Below are positions 34,906-46,746 of a stretch of 64,000 nt of DNA, piece after piece. How positions within the stretch are numbered: position 1 is the first letter of the stretch; every line of letters starts with the position of its first letter. The notes below the pieces were generated by a model that worked only from the letters and a program-made list of their open reading frames with translations, did not search any database and was not told the DNA's origin. Source of the stretch: Panagrolaimus kolymaensis (taxonomy: Eukaryota > Nematoda > Chromadorea > Rhabditida > Panagrolaimidae); assembly GCA_028622995.1 (NCBI GenBank), contig JAJQJQ010000014.1, positions 2,604,001 through 2,668,000 of the forward strand. Reading direction: 5' to 3'. Both the position numbers and the translations under genes were made by a program.

Positions 34906-37900
34906 ATGAGTTTAAAAAGCTATCCTGTTCCTGAATTGGATTCTACTTTATCCGAAGTGAAAAAAATTTTTCATCTCATGTTTTCTGAATCTGATTATTC
35001 CAAGTTTCAAACAGCTTTGGATGATGCTCGTGATATAATGAAAAAAAATCATTTGGTCTTTCAAAATTCTGTAAAAGAAAAACATAATTGGGCTACAGAA
35101 AATTTTAATCAACATCTTTTATCCATTCGTGAGCCTATTCCATATTCAACTGCTGTTTCATGTTTTCTTCAACCTTCAAAGAATCTTCTAAATCAAGAGG
35201 ATCAAGCTGCAGCTTTACTTCATGCGGTAGCTAATTTATTTGCAAACCCATCCTTACTTCAAAATCCTGGACTTGAAACAACGCAACAAAAAAATATGTT
35301 TGCAACTTGTCGAATTCCAGGCGAAACTCATGATGAACTTGTAAATCATACAGAAAGTTGTCATGCTGTTGTTATTCATAAAGGTCATGCATATATTGTA
35401 GATATTATTGACAAAGTTGGAAATCCAATGGATATAAATGTCATTAGAAATTCCATTTTAAGAATTTTGAAAACTTCTTTGGAAACCAATCATACAATAT
35501 GTCATTTAACTGCTTTAAACCGAACTGAATGGGCTAAACTTTACCAACAAATGCTTAATGATCCCTCTGTTGAATCGGATTTAAAAAAGTTTCAAAGTGG
35601 AATCATCACTTTATCCCTCGAAAATGCTTCCTGTGATCTTAGTGACCCCATTCAAGCCTTAAAAATTTTACAAAATGGAAAAATGCGAAACTTTGATCAA
35701 ACCACGAATCTTGTTGTCTACTCCAATGCTGTTACTGGACTTATTTGTGAGCATTCCGCTGTCGATGGAATGATTATATCAGAATTAGCGGAAGGGTTAA
35801 AACAACTTACAAAGATGTCCAACAAAATTTTTAAGAAACAAAATACATTGGATATCTCTTCTGTCGCGCCATTGGAATTCAATTTAAAAAAGAGTGTAAC
35901 CATTCCAGCTGAAAAACTCACCCAAATAGCTGCTACTTATTTTGATTTTGATTTATTTCCTGACATTGTTGATTTACTAAATGAATCACGAATTTATGAT
36001 TCTTGGATTGTTTTTGCTTTACAATTTGCATTAAAGCTAACTTTTAATGATGAGTCTTTATTGACTGTAAATTTTTAGCTTAATTTTTTTATTTTATTAT
36101 TAAATTTTCTTTTTTAGGTTTTTCCTACTCATGTCAGACACTTTATGGATGGTCGTTGTGATCCAACTTATATTGTTAGTAAAGAAGCAAACAATTTGAT
36201 GGATTTTTTAAAATCTATAAACAATGAAACTTTGATGAGTGACAACAATCAAGCCATGAAAGGTTTACAATTGTTTTGTGCAGCTTTAGAAACTCTCAAA
36301 AACGAAGTAAAAAAAACAAAAATGGGATCAGCTATTGGAACTCATATTGGCATCATTCGTCAAATGCTTCCTTTTGAACATCAAGAACTTAAAACTATGC
36401 TTGAAACTTTTGCCACTCCCTCAGTTATTATTACTGGAAGCTCTGATTTGCTAAAAGCCATTGAGTTTGGAACCGGAAATATTTATGCTTCTAATCAATT
36501 ATGCGTTAATTATATTGGTAAGTAACACATAAAGAAGAGTCCATTTTTAAATTTAAATCCTACTTTTTCTTGTTGCTAAAACCCTTATAATTTTAAATCA
36601 AAAATATAGCTTTTTATTATTGAAAAGGCTTTTAAATCATTTAATAGGTTAATAAAAAGCTTTAAAAGTGATATTTATTTCAAAGTTAATCGAAAATTGA
36701 ATTTAAAATTTTTTCCTAAAAATAACTTTCAAAAAATTTCCTGGATAAAATTTGAAATTTTTCTGTTTACAACCCAAATCAAAAACCCATAATGTCTTAG
36801 TTATTTTGTTTTTTAGGTGGCAAAGATAAAATAAGAATATCCCTTAAAGCTAGTGGCTTATTTAGCGAAAAACTACCAAAACTCCAACAAAACTTTAAAA
36901 AAGCTTTGCAAACCTTGCTTATCTTTGCTGTTCAACTTGGCATCATAAAGCAAATGGATGCTACGGAAGTGGTGCTAAATGCTTTTTCAACCTCTCAAAA
37001 AACTGGTACCAATCAAAACTTTGCTCTTGCCATTCATGGTGGAGCAGGTGAAATGATTGAAATGATGTCAGAAATGAAAAGTGTTGTAAACTTTGCGCTT
37101 CGAATTGCTGTAATGATTGGTGTTGATTCTTTAAAAAAATCCGAAAGCGCAGTCATTGCTGTGGAAGCCGTGGTCAAAGCTCTTGAAAATTGTTTCATTT
37201 TTAATGCTGGCAAAGGAGCAGTTTATAATGCTCAAGGTCAACATGAGCTTGAAGCAACGATAATGGATGGAAAAACGGGAAAGGCTGGAGCTGTAGCTTG
37301 TATTCGCAACCTTAAAAATCCTGTATCTGCAGCAGCAAAAATCATGAAAGATTGCAAGCATGTATTTTTAAATGGAAAAGCTGCAGAACAATTTTGTAAA
37401 GACTTGGAAAAAGTTGATCAAAGCTATTATGACACAAATCTTCGGAAACAACAGTTTGAAGCGGTGTTTAATGGAATCAATAATACCGTTGCAAACCATC
37501 CACAAACCGTTGGAGCAGTGGCTATTGATCAACATGGTCGTTTAGCAACTGCTACATCCACGGGAGGAATGGTAAATAAAATGGAAGAAAGAATTGGTGA
37601 TACTGCAGTGATTGGTGCCGCCACATGGGCCGATGAAAAAGTTGCTATAAGTTGCACTGGTAAGCGAAATCAATAAAAATAAATCTTTTTTTATAACTAA
37701 ACTTAGGCGACGGCGAAGTATTTTTACAAAAAGCTGTAGCATCTAAAATTGCTTTCAAATTGAATGATGATCTTTCAAAAACTTGCTCGGATATTCTCAA
37801 ACATGATTTAAAGGATGTTTTAGCTGGAATTGTGGCTATTGATAAAAATGCAAACATTGTTGGCATTACAAACGCTCATATGTTTTTTGCAAGTTATAAG

Positions 37901-39194
37901 GATGGAAAAATCACGACTAAAATTGCTAGTTCCGAAAACGATCTCAATTGCAAAGAATCAAATGGATATGTTTCTTTAAAAAAAATCACTCCACCCAAAT
38001 CATGGATTGATCCTATACTTCATTCTAAAATTGCTATCACAAATCAATGGTATACTGGGGTTTTTAAACTTCAAGATACTTTATTTCATTCAACCATAGA
38101 TTATTTTCGAAAACAATGTGGTTATAGTTATGTTATGACTCCATTATCAACTAGCACCATTTCATCTCCCATGGGATTGGGATCAGATTCCTTACCGGTT
38201 TCAGTGAATTTATTTGGAGAAAACATATATCTTGCGGATTCAATGCAATTTACACTTGAATATTTTTTGAGGTAAACTCTCTTTGAACTTGATATGGCTT
38301 TTTAGCAATAACAGAAAAATTAATTTTTTAGAGTTCAAGATGGCATTCCTGGCACATATTATGTTTCACCAAGCTTTCGTGGCGAAGACCCAGATTCCAC
38401 TCATTTGAATCAATTTTATCATGTGGAATGTGAAATTCTTGGAGATATGAAAAAAGCGATGAAAATTGCTGAAGGTTTTATTCTTAATGTAACGAAAACA
38501 ATTCTTAAAAAACAAAAAGAAGTTATTTTGGCTTCCGCTGGAAGTATAAATCATGTTACACAAGTAAGAACTTTTTTTTAAGAAAAAAATCTTTAAAAAT
38601 CCAAAACTTTTAGTTATTATCCCTTTTTGAAAAACATAATGGTCAATTACCACGGATTACTTTAGATGATGCAATAGCCATAATGCCCTCATCTGATTGT
38701 TATGCTTTGGTGGAAGAAGGAAAACCAGAACTTGGATTGACTCTTAAAAGAAAAGGTGAAAGATTTTTAATTCAAAAATTTGGTGGAGCTGTTTGGCTCA
38801 CTGAAATGGATCATCTTTCCACTCCTTTTTATCAAGCATATGTGAATGGAACAGATTTAAAAAAAGCTAAAGTAGGCTAAAAGAAATTTTTAGAAAATTA
38901 ATAAATATATATATATAATATTTTTAGGCTGCTGATTTGCTCATTGGTTTAGGTGAAACTTTAGGCTTGGGTGAAAGACACGAAAGTGCTCAAGAAGTTT
39001 GTGATGCTTTAGCCCATCATCAAGTGGATCAAAAAGAATATCAATGGTATGTGGATATGCGAAAAGTAAAGCCTTTGAAAACATCCGGTTGGGGTATTGG
39101 AACGGAAAGATATTTATGTTGGTTGTTACAACATGACGACATTCGAGATATTGCAATCTTACCTCGATTGAAAGGACTCAAATATTTACCTTAA
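34906..39194 (+). CDS. Tri-domain enzyme: choline/carnitine acyltransferase - Ntn asparaginase - AsnRS-like asparagine synthetase
   Basis: Seven exons (34906-36066, 36118-36517, 36817-37659, 37707-38271, 38332-38563, 38614-38871, 38928-39194) join in perfect phase to 1241 residues. Residues 1 to about 580 are a choline/carnitine acyltransferase with the catalytic CEHSAVDG (His about 283) and the THVRHFMDGRCD and YIGGKDKIRISLK regions. Residues about 586-870 are an isoaspartyl peptidase/asparaginase (N-terminal nucleophile): IHGGAGE, TVGAVAIDQHG (Thr about 751), STGGM, RIGDT and SCTGDGE. Residues about 915-1241 are a class II aaRS core like AsnRS without an anticodon-binding domain, with motif 2 FRGEDPDSTHLNQFYHVE and motif 3 GWGIGTERYL then IRDIAILPR. 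This matches the stand-alone AsnRS-like asparagine synthetase type. Single exons span both domain junctions, so this is one protein. No signal peptide. The overall reaction is unknown. Confidence 0.92.
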
Positions 39195-40039
39195 ATATTG
39201 TATTTTTTTTATTTGCATATATTTTACATGTAATTTTTATATTTAAGAATAAAATCTCATAAATTTAAATAATAATCTATATTTTTTGCACGCAAAATTA
39301 AATTTTTTGATTTTTTACTTTTTTTCATTTTGGAACTCTTTTTTTTAATGCTATTTTTTTTTGCGAGCTTGGGTTTTGGTCGTAAATGATGTTCTCCTTT
39401 TTTGATCATATATTTTTAAACATGAAAAAATAAAAAAATATTGAAAATGCTCTAAGTTTTTACAATTTAAAAATTATTTTTCCGTTTTTGTTAACCAAAA
39501 AATTCTTATTATTTTTGTTTTTTATGGCGCATCGATGGTGAATAAAGAAGACGCTAGTTACATGCTAACTACTCGCCATTGAAACAATCAATTACGCTTA
39601 AAAGAATTTTTTTTTATTTGCTTTAGGTGGTAAATAGAATGTAACATTGTAAGTTACTCGCGATTAGCATGCACAAAACAAACTTAAAGTTTTTTTTCTC
39701 TTTTCTTGACCAAAGTATACTCAAGGCTTTGTAAATATTTGCAAATTTTCACAATTTTTTTTAGAACAAATTTTCTTTCAAGGTTTTTTTTCAATTTTTG
39801 CTGTTTAGTTTTACATCACTGTGATTTATTACTTAAAAAACTCAAGTTAAGTTAAATTTTTAATATAATTAAAAAGGATGATGCTTTTGCTGGAAGATCC
39901 GTTAGAAATATGAAATGGCATATCTTAAAGGTGGCATGATAGCCGCAACAACATCTTTTATTGATTTGTTGCTGAAATCATTACATACAAAATCAATCAT
40001 TGTTGAACTTTATTAATAAAATAATTTAAATTTAATAAG
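39195..40039. other. Convergent intergenic region
   Basis: Between the convergent tri-domain and SERAC1-like genes. A loose inverted pair of GCTAGTTACATGCTAACTACTCGC-like and TTACTCGCGATTAGCATGC-like sequence at about 39549-39673 may be a decayed TIR element. No exon is supported. Confidence 0.4.
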
Positions 40040-43000
40040 CTAATTTCGTTTTATTTTAAATAAAGCATCTCTAACGAAATTTACGACAATTGAATAGTTT
40101 GGAGAATTATGATTAATAGGCTTACAAATATTATGATGATTTGCATCAATGTGATATAAGGCACCACGACCAAATGCAGCGGATTCAGGAGTGACAAAAG
40201 TTCGAAGCTTTCCAAGAAATGGAGTGCCTTTATTTTCAATAACGGATACAATGAGTGGAATCGAATCAACGACATTTAAAAAGTCGTTATGTAGCTAAAT
40301 TTTATTTTTATTTTATATAAATTTAAATTCTACAAAAAACAAACTTTTTGGTTTATATCACTTTCTTCTCGAAGCAATTTTACATCTTCAGTAGGTCGAA
40401 AAAGATTATAAGAATATGCAGTTGCAAGAGAACTTCCTTTATGGGGTGTTGCAAAAAATAAAATTCCAACAGTTTTTTCTCGCAGATTATCATTTTCAAC
40501 TAGCATATTTTTGATTAATAACCCACCCAATGAATGACAAATGAAAATCACCGGGCGAGCACCAATACCAGCATACTTGAAACTTTGTTGAAATTTACGA
40601 GATCTATCCGTGATTGTTTCCATTACTTGACCAAATTGCAATAATTTTGATGAGTAATCAAGTGCCAATATTCGAACGGGAGAATTTATATCCTTATGAA
40701 GCCAATCCTAGATTTGTAAATGTAAGAAATTAAAAAAAATTAATCGAAGATCTCACTCTAGGCCAAAAATGCGTTGTCTTCACATCTTTTTGATCTATTT
40801 GACGCCATGTCCATAATCCACTTCCTATAAAAGTTAATTAGCAAAAAAATAGGCTAAATGATTCAATTTTTGAAAAAAGTTTTGCGGCCAAGGAGTTTTC
40901 GCAGAGTTGCATAAAAATCATAAATTAAAAAAAAATAAATTGCATCTGATGATGCCCAAAAGCGTAAGCATAAATTTGTCATCAAAAAAACGCGCGATAA
41001 AAACATTATTTTCTCGATGTATACCTCTAAGTCCATGGACGAACACTACATCAAGAACAGGTGAAATGCCGGGTGGAGGTCGATGCAACTCAAAAATTGA
41101 TGGCGAAAGCTTATGAGATTCATAACTATATGAATATAAAAGATTGACAAAAATCTTATGAGCAAGTATTTCTTCTTCTTGATAACAAGGCTTTTTTAGA
41201 AGCTGAGCTAGTAAATGATACCATTCTAAAAATAAAATACACTAAAAAATAAAAGCAAAAAAATATTTACCAGAATCAAAAATAGAATCAGCACAATTTT
41301 TGCCATTTTTAGCAATATTTGCCACAACGTTGAGAACTATATTTGAAAGCTCTTTTTGAGTTTCACGATATTCTTGAAAAATATTAAATAAAGCTAGTAA
41401 TAATCCTTGTTTAACTAATTCTTGACAATTAACAAATTCAGTCCGATACAATAATACTTTCATGAGTGTAGTAAGTTTTTGAATTTTTGATGGTTTTTGT
41501 TTTAAATCGTCGGGAGCAGCCTCTTCACCTAAAAAATCAACTTAATTGTTTATCCCGCCGCACCCCGAGCGAAGCGAGGGGTGCGGCTGTTTTAGCAATG
41601 AGAACGCCCGATCTGCTAACCGAAATTTATGATTTTTTTTATTTCGTGTAATTATGTTGATATTAGAGGGCTCTCTAGGGTCAATTTTTCGTCGCATTGA
41701 CGAATTTTTAAAAAAAATAGAAGGAAGTATAGAAAAAAAGTGCTTAATCACAACATTTTAAAAGTTCACAATGTCCCGCTGAGCGTTGCAGCAAAGTTAA
41801 CGCATATTCTGGCTATAAAAATCGTTTTCTCCACCCTCAATTACCTCTATGAGTAAGCTAACTTTAAAAAACATCACATAAAAATAGATGTATGCCGCTA
41901 TGGAAATTTAAATATTTTGATTTAGAGTAAAAATATCATTGGCTAAAGTTCCTTGTTATACATTTGCTGTGTGGCGTAGGCGTTGAAGGCGGTGATGTTA
42001 GGATATTTCTGTCATAGGTTCGAATCCCCACAACTTTTTTTAATAAATTGTTTTAATTGAATTGAGACAATTATATCCAAATAATTTTTTATGATTTTTA
42101 ATAATGTTTTCATTAGAAAATATGCAAATTTTTAATAAAATATTCACAAATTTTACTTTTTTTATGAATATTAAGTTTCTTTATTATGAAATTAAAGCGA
42201 AATTATTTTTAACGATTTTCAATGAAATTTTTTTTAACTAAGCTTTTGGATCGTATATTTTTTTTTCTAAATTTAATTGGATTAGCATACAAAACTTTTA
42301 GGTATTCTAAACGCAAAATTTAATTAAAAGTACGCTGACGTTTAGTTTATGAAAAGAATAAACATAGGGAACTTTTTTTATTATTTTCGGTGATTTTAAT
42401 CGAAAAGTAACTTGAATATTTCCTTCTTATTAATTTTTATTGTTCGTTCGTTTTCGATTACTTTTGGTCGCAGTCCCAGGGCTACTAGGCTTCGCTATTT
42501 CCCATACATATTATTATTCTTTTTCTCTCTGTTTTTTTGTATCTTATCTTGAAATCTTTTATATTAAAATAGGAAATTCACCTAAAAAATTTGCATAAAT
42601 TAGAATGAAACTATATTTTGTTTTCCAAGCGCGATGAAATGATTTGGGTAATTTTCATATACATAAAAAATCAGCAAAACATGGGTTTGCTTGCTGCGCA
42701 AATTAAGTGATTTAACTATTGTAAGCTTGCTCGATGACTATAACCTTAACTTTTTGCGAATTTTTCACAAGCTGGTATAAATTTTTTTTAATGGTTCAGT
42801 TCATTGTTTATTTTGATTCGTGCAAAAAAAAAGTAACCGTTATAACTTTTTTTGTTAAAGTGCAATAAGTAGAAAAGGCAAAATCATCGGAAAAGTTAAT
42901 TAGCTTCTGATCAATTCAAGAACCCAATAAAATTAGACCGAAAAACTTTTTTTCTTTAGATTTTTGCCAAAAAAGAGTTTTAAAGGCTTACACATGTTTC

Positions 43001-44559
43001 AATTTTTAGGATCTCATTATTGAAAATTAAGTGATTAAAATAGACACGAGTGATAAGATTGTTCGGGAAAAGTTTTAATTTTTATAAAAGTCAATACAAT
43101 AACTTTTTGGAAAAGTAATTATTAAAACATAGGCATTAATACGAGTGGCAATTTTGTATTTTTCAATAAAACAAGTAAGATCGCCGACCGGAGGCAGCGG
43201 AGTTTCTAGTAATTATTGTTGCAGACGGCTCAAGAGATTAGTGCACAAGATTACTATGTAAAAAAACAAAAGGCTGTTCAGGAAAAAACTTTTAGACGGT
43301 TGAAGAGATTAAATTTTAATTGATTTGGCTTTTAGACGGCTAATGAGATTAAATTTTTTTTATTGATTTCAATAAATTATTTTATATGTTACACTGAAAC
43401 AAACAGCCGCAGCACCGTCTTCGATTGTTATTACCCAACTTCTTTACCAACTATTTAATATTGAAAAATTTTTTTAAAAATGTTAAAAATTAAAAATTTT
43501 GTTTTATTCTTGATTAGATAAGATGTAAAAGCAACTCGTATATTCGCAAGATTTTTGATGTAAAAAATGTTTTGGTGTAAATTGAAAAAAATAATAATTA
43601 TAAGGTCAATTACAAAATAAAATTTTTAGTTTTTTTTTCCAATTTTCTATTGTTTTCTGAAACAAAGCATGTTTGAAAAAAGGTATTTTAAGCAAAAAAT
43701 TTAAATATAACTAATTGTCGGACCAAAAATTTTTTTACTGTTAAAAATCGAAGACGGTGCTGCGGCTGTTTGTTTCAGTGTAACATATAAAATAATTTAT
43801 TGAAATCAATAAAAAAAATTTAATCTCATTAGCCGTCTAAAAGCCAAATCAATTAAAATTTAATCTCTTCAACCGTCTAAAAGTTTTTTCCTGAACAGCC
43901 TTTTGTTTTTTTACATAGTAATCTTGTGCACTAATAAATATAATTGTTAATTGAAACTAATTAGCTACATCCTAAATCGCCTTCACTACAGAGAGTTATT
44001 GAATAAAAAATTAAAGCTTTGAACCAAATGTTGTCAAGTTTTAGCTAAAATTCTAATTTATAGATAGTTATTTATTTTTTAATAAAAAAACATACTTTGT
44101 GCAAAAGCTCCTCAAAATGTTCATCGTCAGCTTTTTTTTCAAAGGTCGATATTCTATGTAAGTCAGTTAAAGGACTTTTATGAAGTGCTAAAATACACCA
44201 AATACTTGCATCCACATCATCTTCGCTTTCAAGAGGCTTTAGTTCACCTGAAATATTATATTTAACTAATTAAAGTTAGGCTAAAGTTAGTGACTAAACA
44301 ACCAGCATAATAAAAATTTTCTAGCTGCTTCAAAAGTAAATAATTAGCTTGACTGCCATCTTTAACAGGTTTAAAAACATCTTTCAGATGCTTTGTCCAA
44401 TAATTTGTAGTTACTGTATTATTAACATTATCATTTCGAGAAAACACACAAAAAAATCTAAGCCATGGTATGGAAAAGGTTAAAAAAAAGTTTAAAAAAA
44501 AAATACCCCACTGCAGTTCCTCCTAAAACAAAAAAGCGACGAAGTAACATTTGATTCAT
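40040..44559 (-). CDS. SERAC1: SERAC1-like serine hydrolase
   Basis: Exons 44559-44507, 44457-44303, 44247-44096, 41528-41271, 41225-41025, 40824-40757, 40707-40345 and 40294-40040 give about 500 residues. An N-terminal hydrophobic stretch ([12 protein letters not shown]) may be a membrane or mitochondrial anchor. The middle resembles an armadillo-like helical region. The C-terminal alpha/beta-hydrolase has [32 protein letters not shown] (nucleophile Ser), [12 protein letters not shown] and an NHHNICKP His region, all characteristic of SERAC1, a protein of mitochondria-ER contact sites and mitochondrial lipid handling. The large intron 44095-41529 contains Helitron-like copy B. Phases agree everywhere except across this intron, where one base is missing, so a micro-exon or assembly indel is likely. 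Confidence 0.85.
41968..42032 (+). other. tRNA-like segment with Pol III boxes (copy B)
   Basis: Same 65-base unit as in copy A, with one or two substitutions. B box GGTTCGAATCC is intact and a T-run follows at 42035. Confidence 0.4.
43238..43934. repeat. Long inverted repeat, copy B (189-base arms, 319-base spacer)
   Basis: Arms 43238-43426 and 43746-43934 are reverse complements of each other. Each has a 40-base segment (around GACGGTTGAAGAGATTAAAT) that neither arm of copy A has. The spacer 43427-43745 is inverted relative to copy A. Confidence 0.85.
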
Positions 44560-44889
44560 ATTATACGCATTAACAGCTTTAAATAACTAATAAAGAAACA
44601 ATCTCAATAAAAATAAAAATTTTGATGATATCGAAATATTAGATGCACGCCTTTAAAAAATAAATATGGATGTAGATGTGAATGAACCTGAAGAAGTGGA
44701 TTATAGTTAGAGCTTGTTATATTATCCATATACCGCGGCATTGTTCAATAAAAGGTTATTGCATCTGTTATGCAAGTAAAAATGAATTTTTTACTTTACA
44801 AGATAATATTTTTTAAATTAAAAGGTTTTATTATTAGAACAATTTTTTCAAGCATTACTTTGAGAATGAGAAATTAATTCTACTTCCGT

Positions 44890-45142
44890 TGTTTTTTTCT
44901 TATCATTTTTGTTTGTTGCTTTTTTTGTTACTCTTTAAAATTACACGATAGAAAAAGAAAGAAAGAAAGAAGAAAGGTTAGTCTTCAACCCAATTGAAGA
45001 AAAAAACATTTAAAAGCACGCGCGCAAATGTGAAATTGTGTGTATTGATGACAAATTTTTTTATTTTTTATCGTGAAATTATTTTTAAAATGAATCATTT
45101 TACATCATCAAAAACTTTGATCTTCTTTTCTTTTTTTAATTT
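44890..45142 (+). repeat. Dispersed gene-upstream repeat, copy 2
   Basis: Reverse-complement match to 29281-29580 and partial match to 48830-49080. It fills most of the interval between the divergent SERAC1-like gene (start 44559) and the HIT gene (start 45155). Confidence 0.7.
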
Positions 45143-45154
45143 TATTTTTAAGTT

Positions 45155-46310
45155 ATGTCTTGCGCAAAACGCTTGCTTTATTCTTCATCCAAATTTGTGG
45201 TGGAATTAGATCCATATCCGTTTAGCCCTGGCACAGTTTATGTTAATGTAAAAAAGGGTGATGGATCCACCAAAGCTATTACAGTGTTGGATCTTTCAGT
45301 GGAGAAGTTTGTAGATTTATTACTTTTAGCTCAAAAAGTTTCACATAAATTATGTGAAAAGTTAAAAGTTCAACGGTGAGTTAGTTTTATTAATAATTTT
45401 ATATTAATTATAAATAAATAAATAAAACTTGATATTTTAGTTGTGCAATGGTAGCTTCCCCAAATTGTAATAACACACCTCCAGGTGTTCGAATTATTCC
45501 TTTACATGGATTAAAAGCTGAATGGAATGCAATGCTTTCGGGTGAACCAGAATATTATGAAACTTTTCAAGGTTTTATTTTATAAATTTATTGTGTAGCA
45601 AAAAAGAATATATATAGATTTTAAGGATATATTTCATCCAACAATGGTCCAAAAATAGCTGAAACAAAATTGGATGATTTAAGAAAACAAATTCGTGACC
45701 AACTTCATGAAACAGATGACAAAGAAGAATCTGATATATTTTATGGAGATCATTTAAAAGATAAAATAAGTTTAATTTATTAAAAAATATAAATGACTTT
45801 TGAAGGAAAAAGAATTTTTTAGAATTTATTTGTTAAAATTATTCGAAAAGAAATTCCTCAATGGCGCGTTTGGGAAGATAAAAATCATATAGCCTTTTTA
45901 ACTCCATATCCAAATACTCCTGGTTTTACTGTTGTTATTCCACGAAAACATCTTTCAAGTGATATTTTTAGGTAAATTTCATCTCTTTTTGAAGCTTATT
46001 AAAAAAAATTTAACTTTTTAGTTTAAAAAAAGATGATTACATTGCTTTGTTAAAAGCAAGCCATTATGTTTCTCAACTTCTTTGTAAAGGAATTCCAAAT
46101 GCTTGTGCATGTGGAATAATTTTTGAAGGGTTTGAAATTGATTATGCCCATGCTAAATTGATTCCAATCATTGGAGATTTCAATATCAAATCTAACGATA
46201 CCAACTTTTGTGAAGAATATAAAGGTTTTGTTAATTCCAAGGATGGAAAAAAGTTGAGTGAAGTTGAAATGGAAGAAATGACAACAAAATTGGATTTTAA
46301 TGATTTATAA
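45155..46310 (+). CDS. Double HIT-domain protein (FHIT/GalT superfamily)
   Basis: Exons 45155-45375, 45441-45571, 45626-about 45768, 45823-45971 and 46022-46310, about 310 residues. Two HIT-like halves are visible. The first is KFVVELDPYPFSPGTVYVNV followed by ANPGVRIIPLHG-type sequence (SPNCNNTPPGVRIIPLHGL). The second is LFVKIIRKEIPQWRVWEDKNHIAFLTPYPN, then GFTVVIPRKH and GFEIDYAHAKLIPI. The histidine triad is degenerate: the second half has only one His (YAHAKLIP) and the first none in that position, so hydrolase activity is doubtful. The exon 3/4 junction has a one-base phase conflict near 45769, with a GT donor one base too far. It starts 13 bases after dispersed repeat copy 2. Confidence 0.7.
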
Positions 46311-46746
46311 AAATTCCAATTTTTTAATTAATATTTTGTTTACTAAAAAATTCTTTGATTGATGAACTTATTTTAATAAAGTTATTATTAATTTTTTTTC
46401 TTTATATTAGTTCATAAAAATTTGATTGTCCACAATCATTGTTTAGACAAACCTGTAAAATAAAGCAAGAGAGAAGCGTTATGGATTTTAAACATCAATG
46501 ATAATGATTTTTAAAACATTTGTTAGTATATTTTTTATCATGTAATCAAACTAATTTTGAATTTATTATTATTAATTTTTTTGCAATGAAAACAACCATT
46601 ATAACTTTTTTAAATGTTTATTGTTGTTATTGAAATTACTTGATTTTGATTTGACAAAACACTTAGTTATTTTCTAATTAAACGTTTTATTTTCAATATA
46701 ATAATACTTTATGCATTTATAAAAAGTTCAAACAATAGCTTTATGG

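Larger units (their letters stand above)
41553..43934 (+). mobile_element. Helitron-like non-autonomous element, copy B
   Basis: Same ends as copy A (TC...CTAA between A and T). It differs by an extra block of about 143 bases near 42834-42975, an extra 40 bases in each inverted arm, and an inverted spacer. Otherwise the 5' 1.3 kb is nearly base-for-base the same as copy A, implying recent spread. It lies in an intron of the SERAC1-like gene, antisense to it. No coding. Confidence 0.65.

Noticed and set aside
34906..39194. Three separate neighbouring genes (acyltransferase, asparaginase, AsnRS-like)
   Set aside because: Exons span both domain boundaries and all phases agree, with no stop or start between domains, so one protein is the simpler reading.
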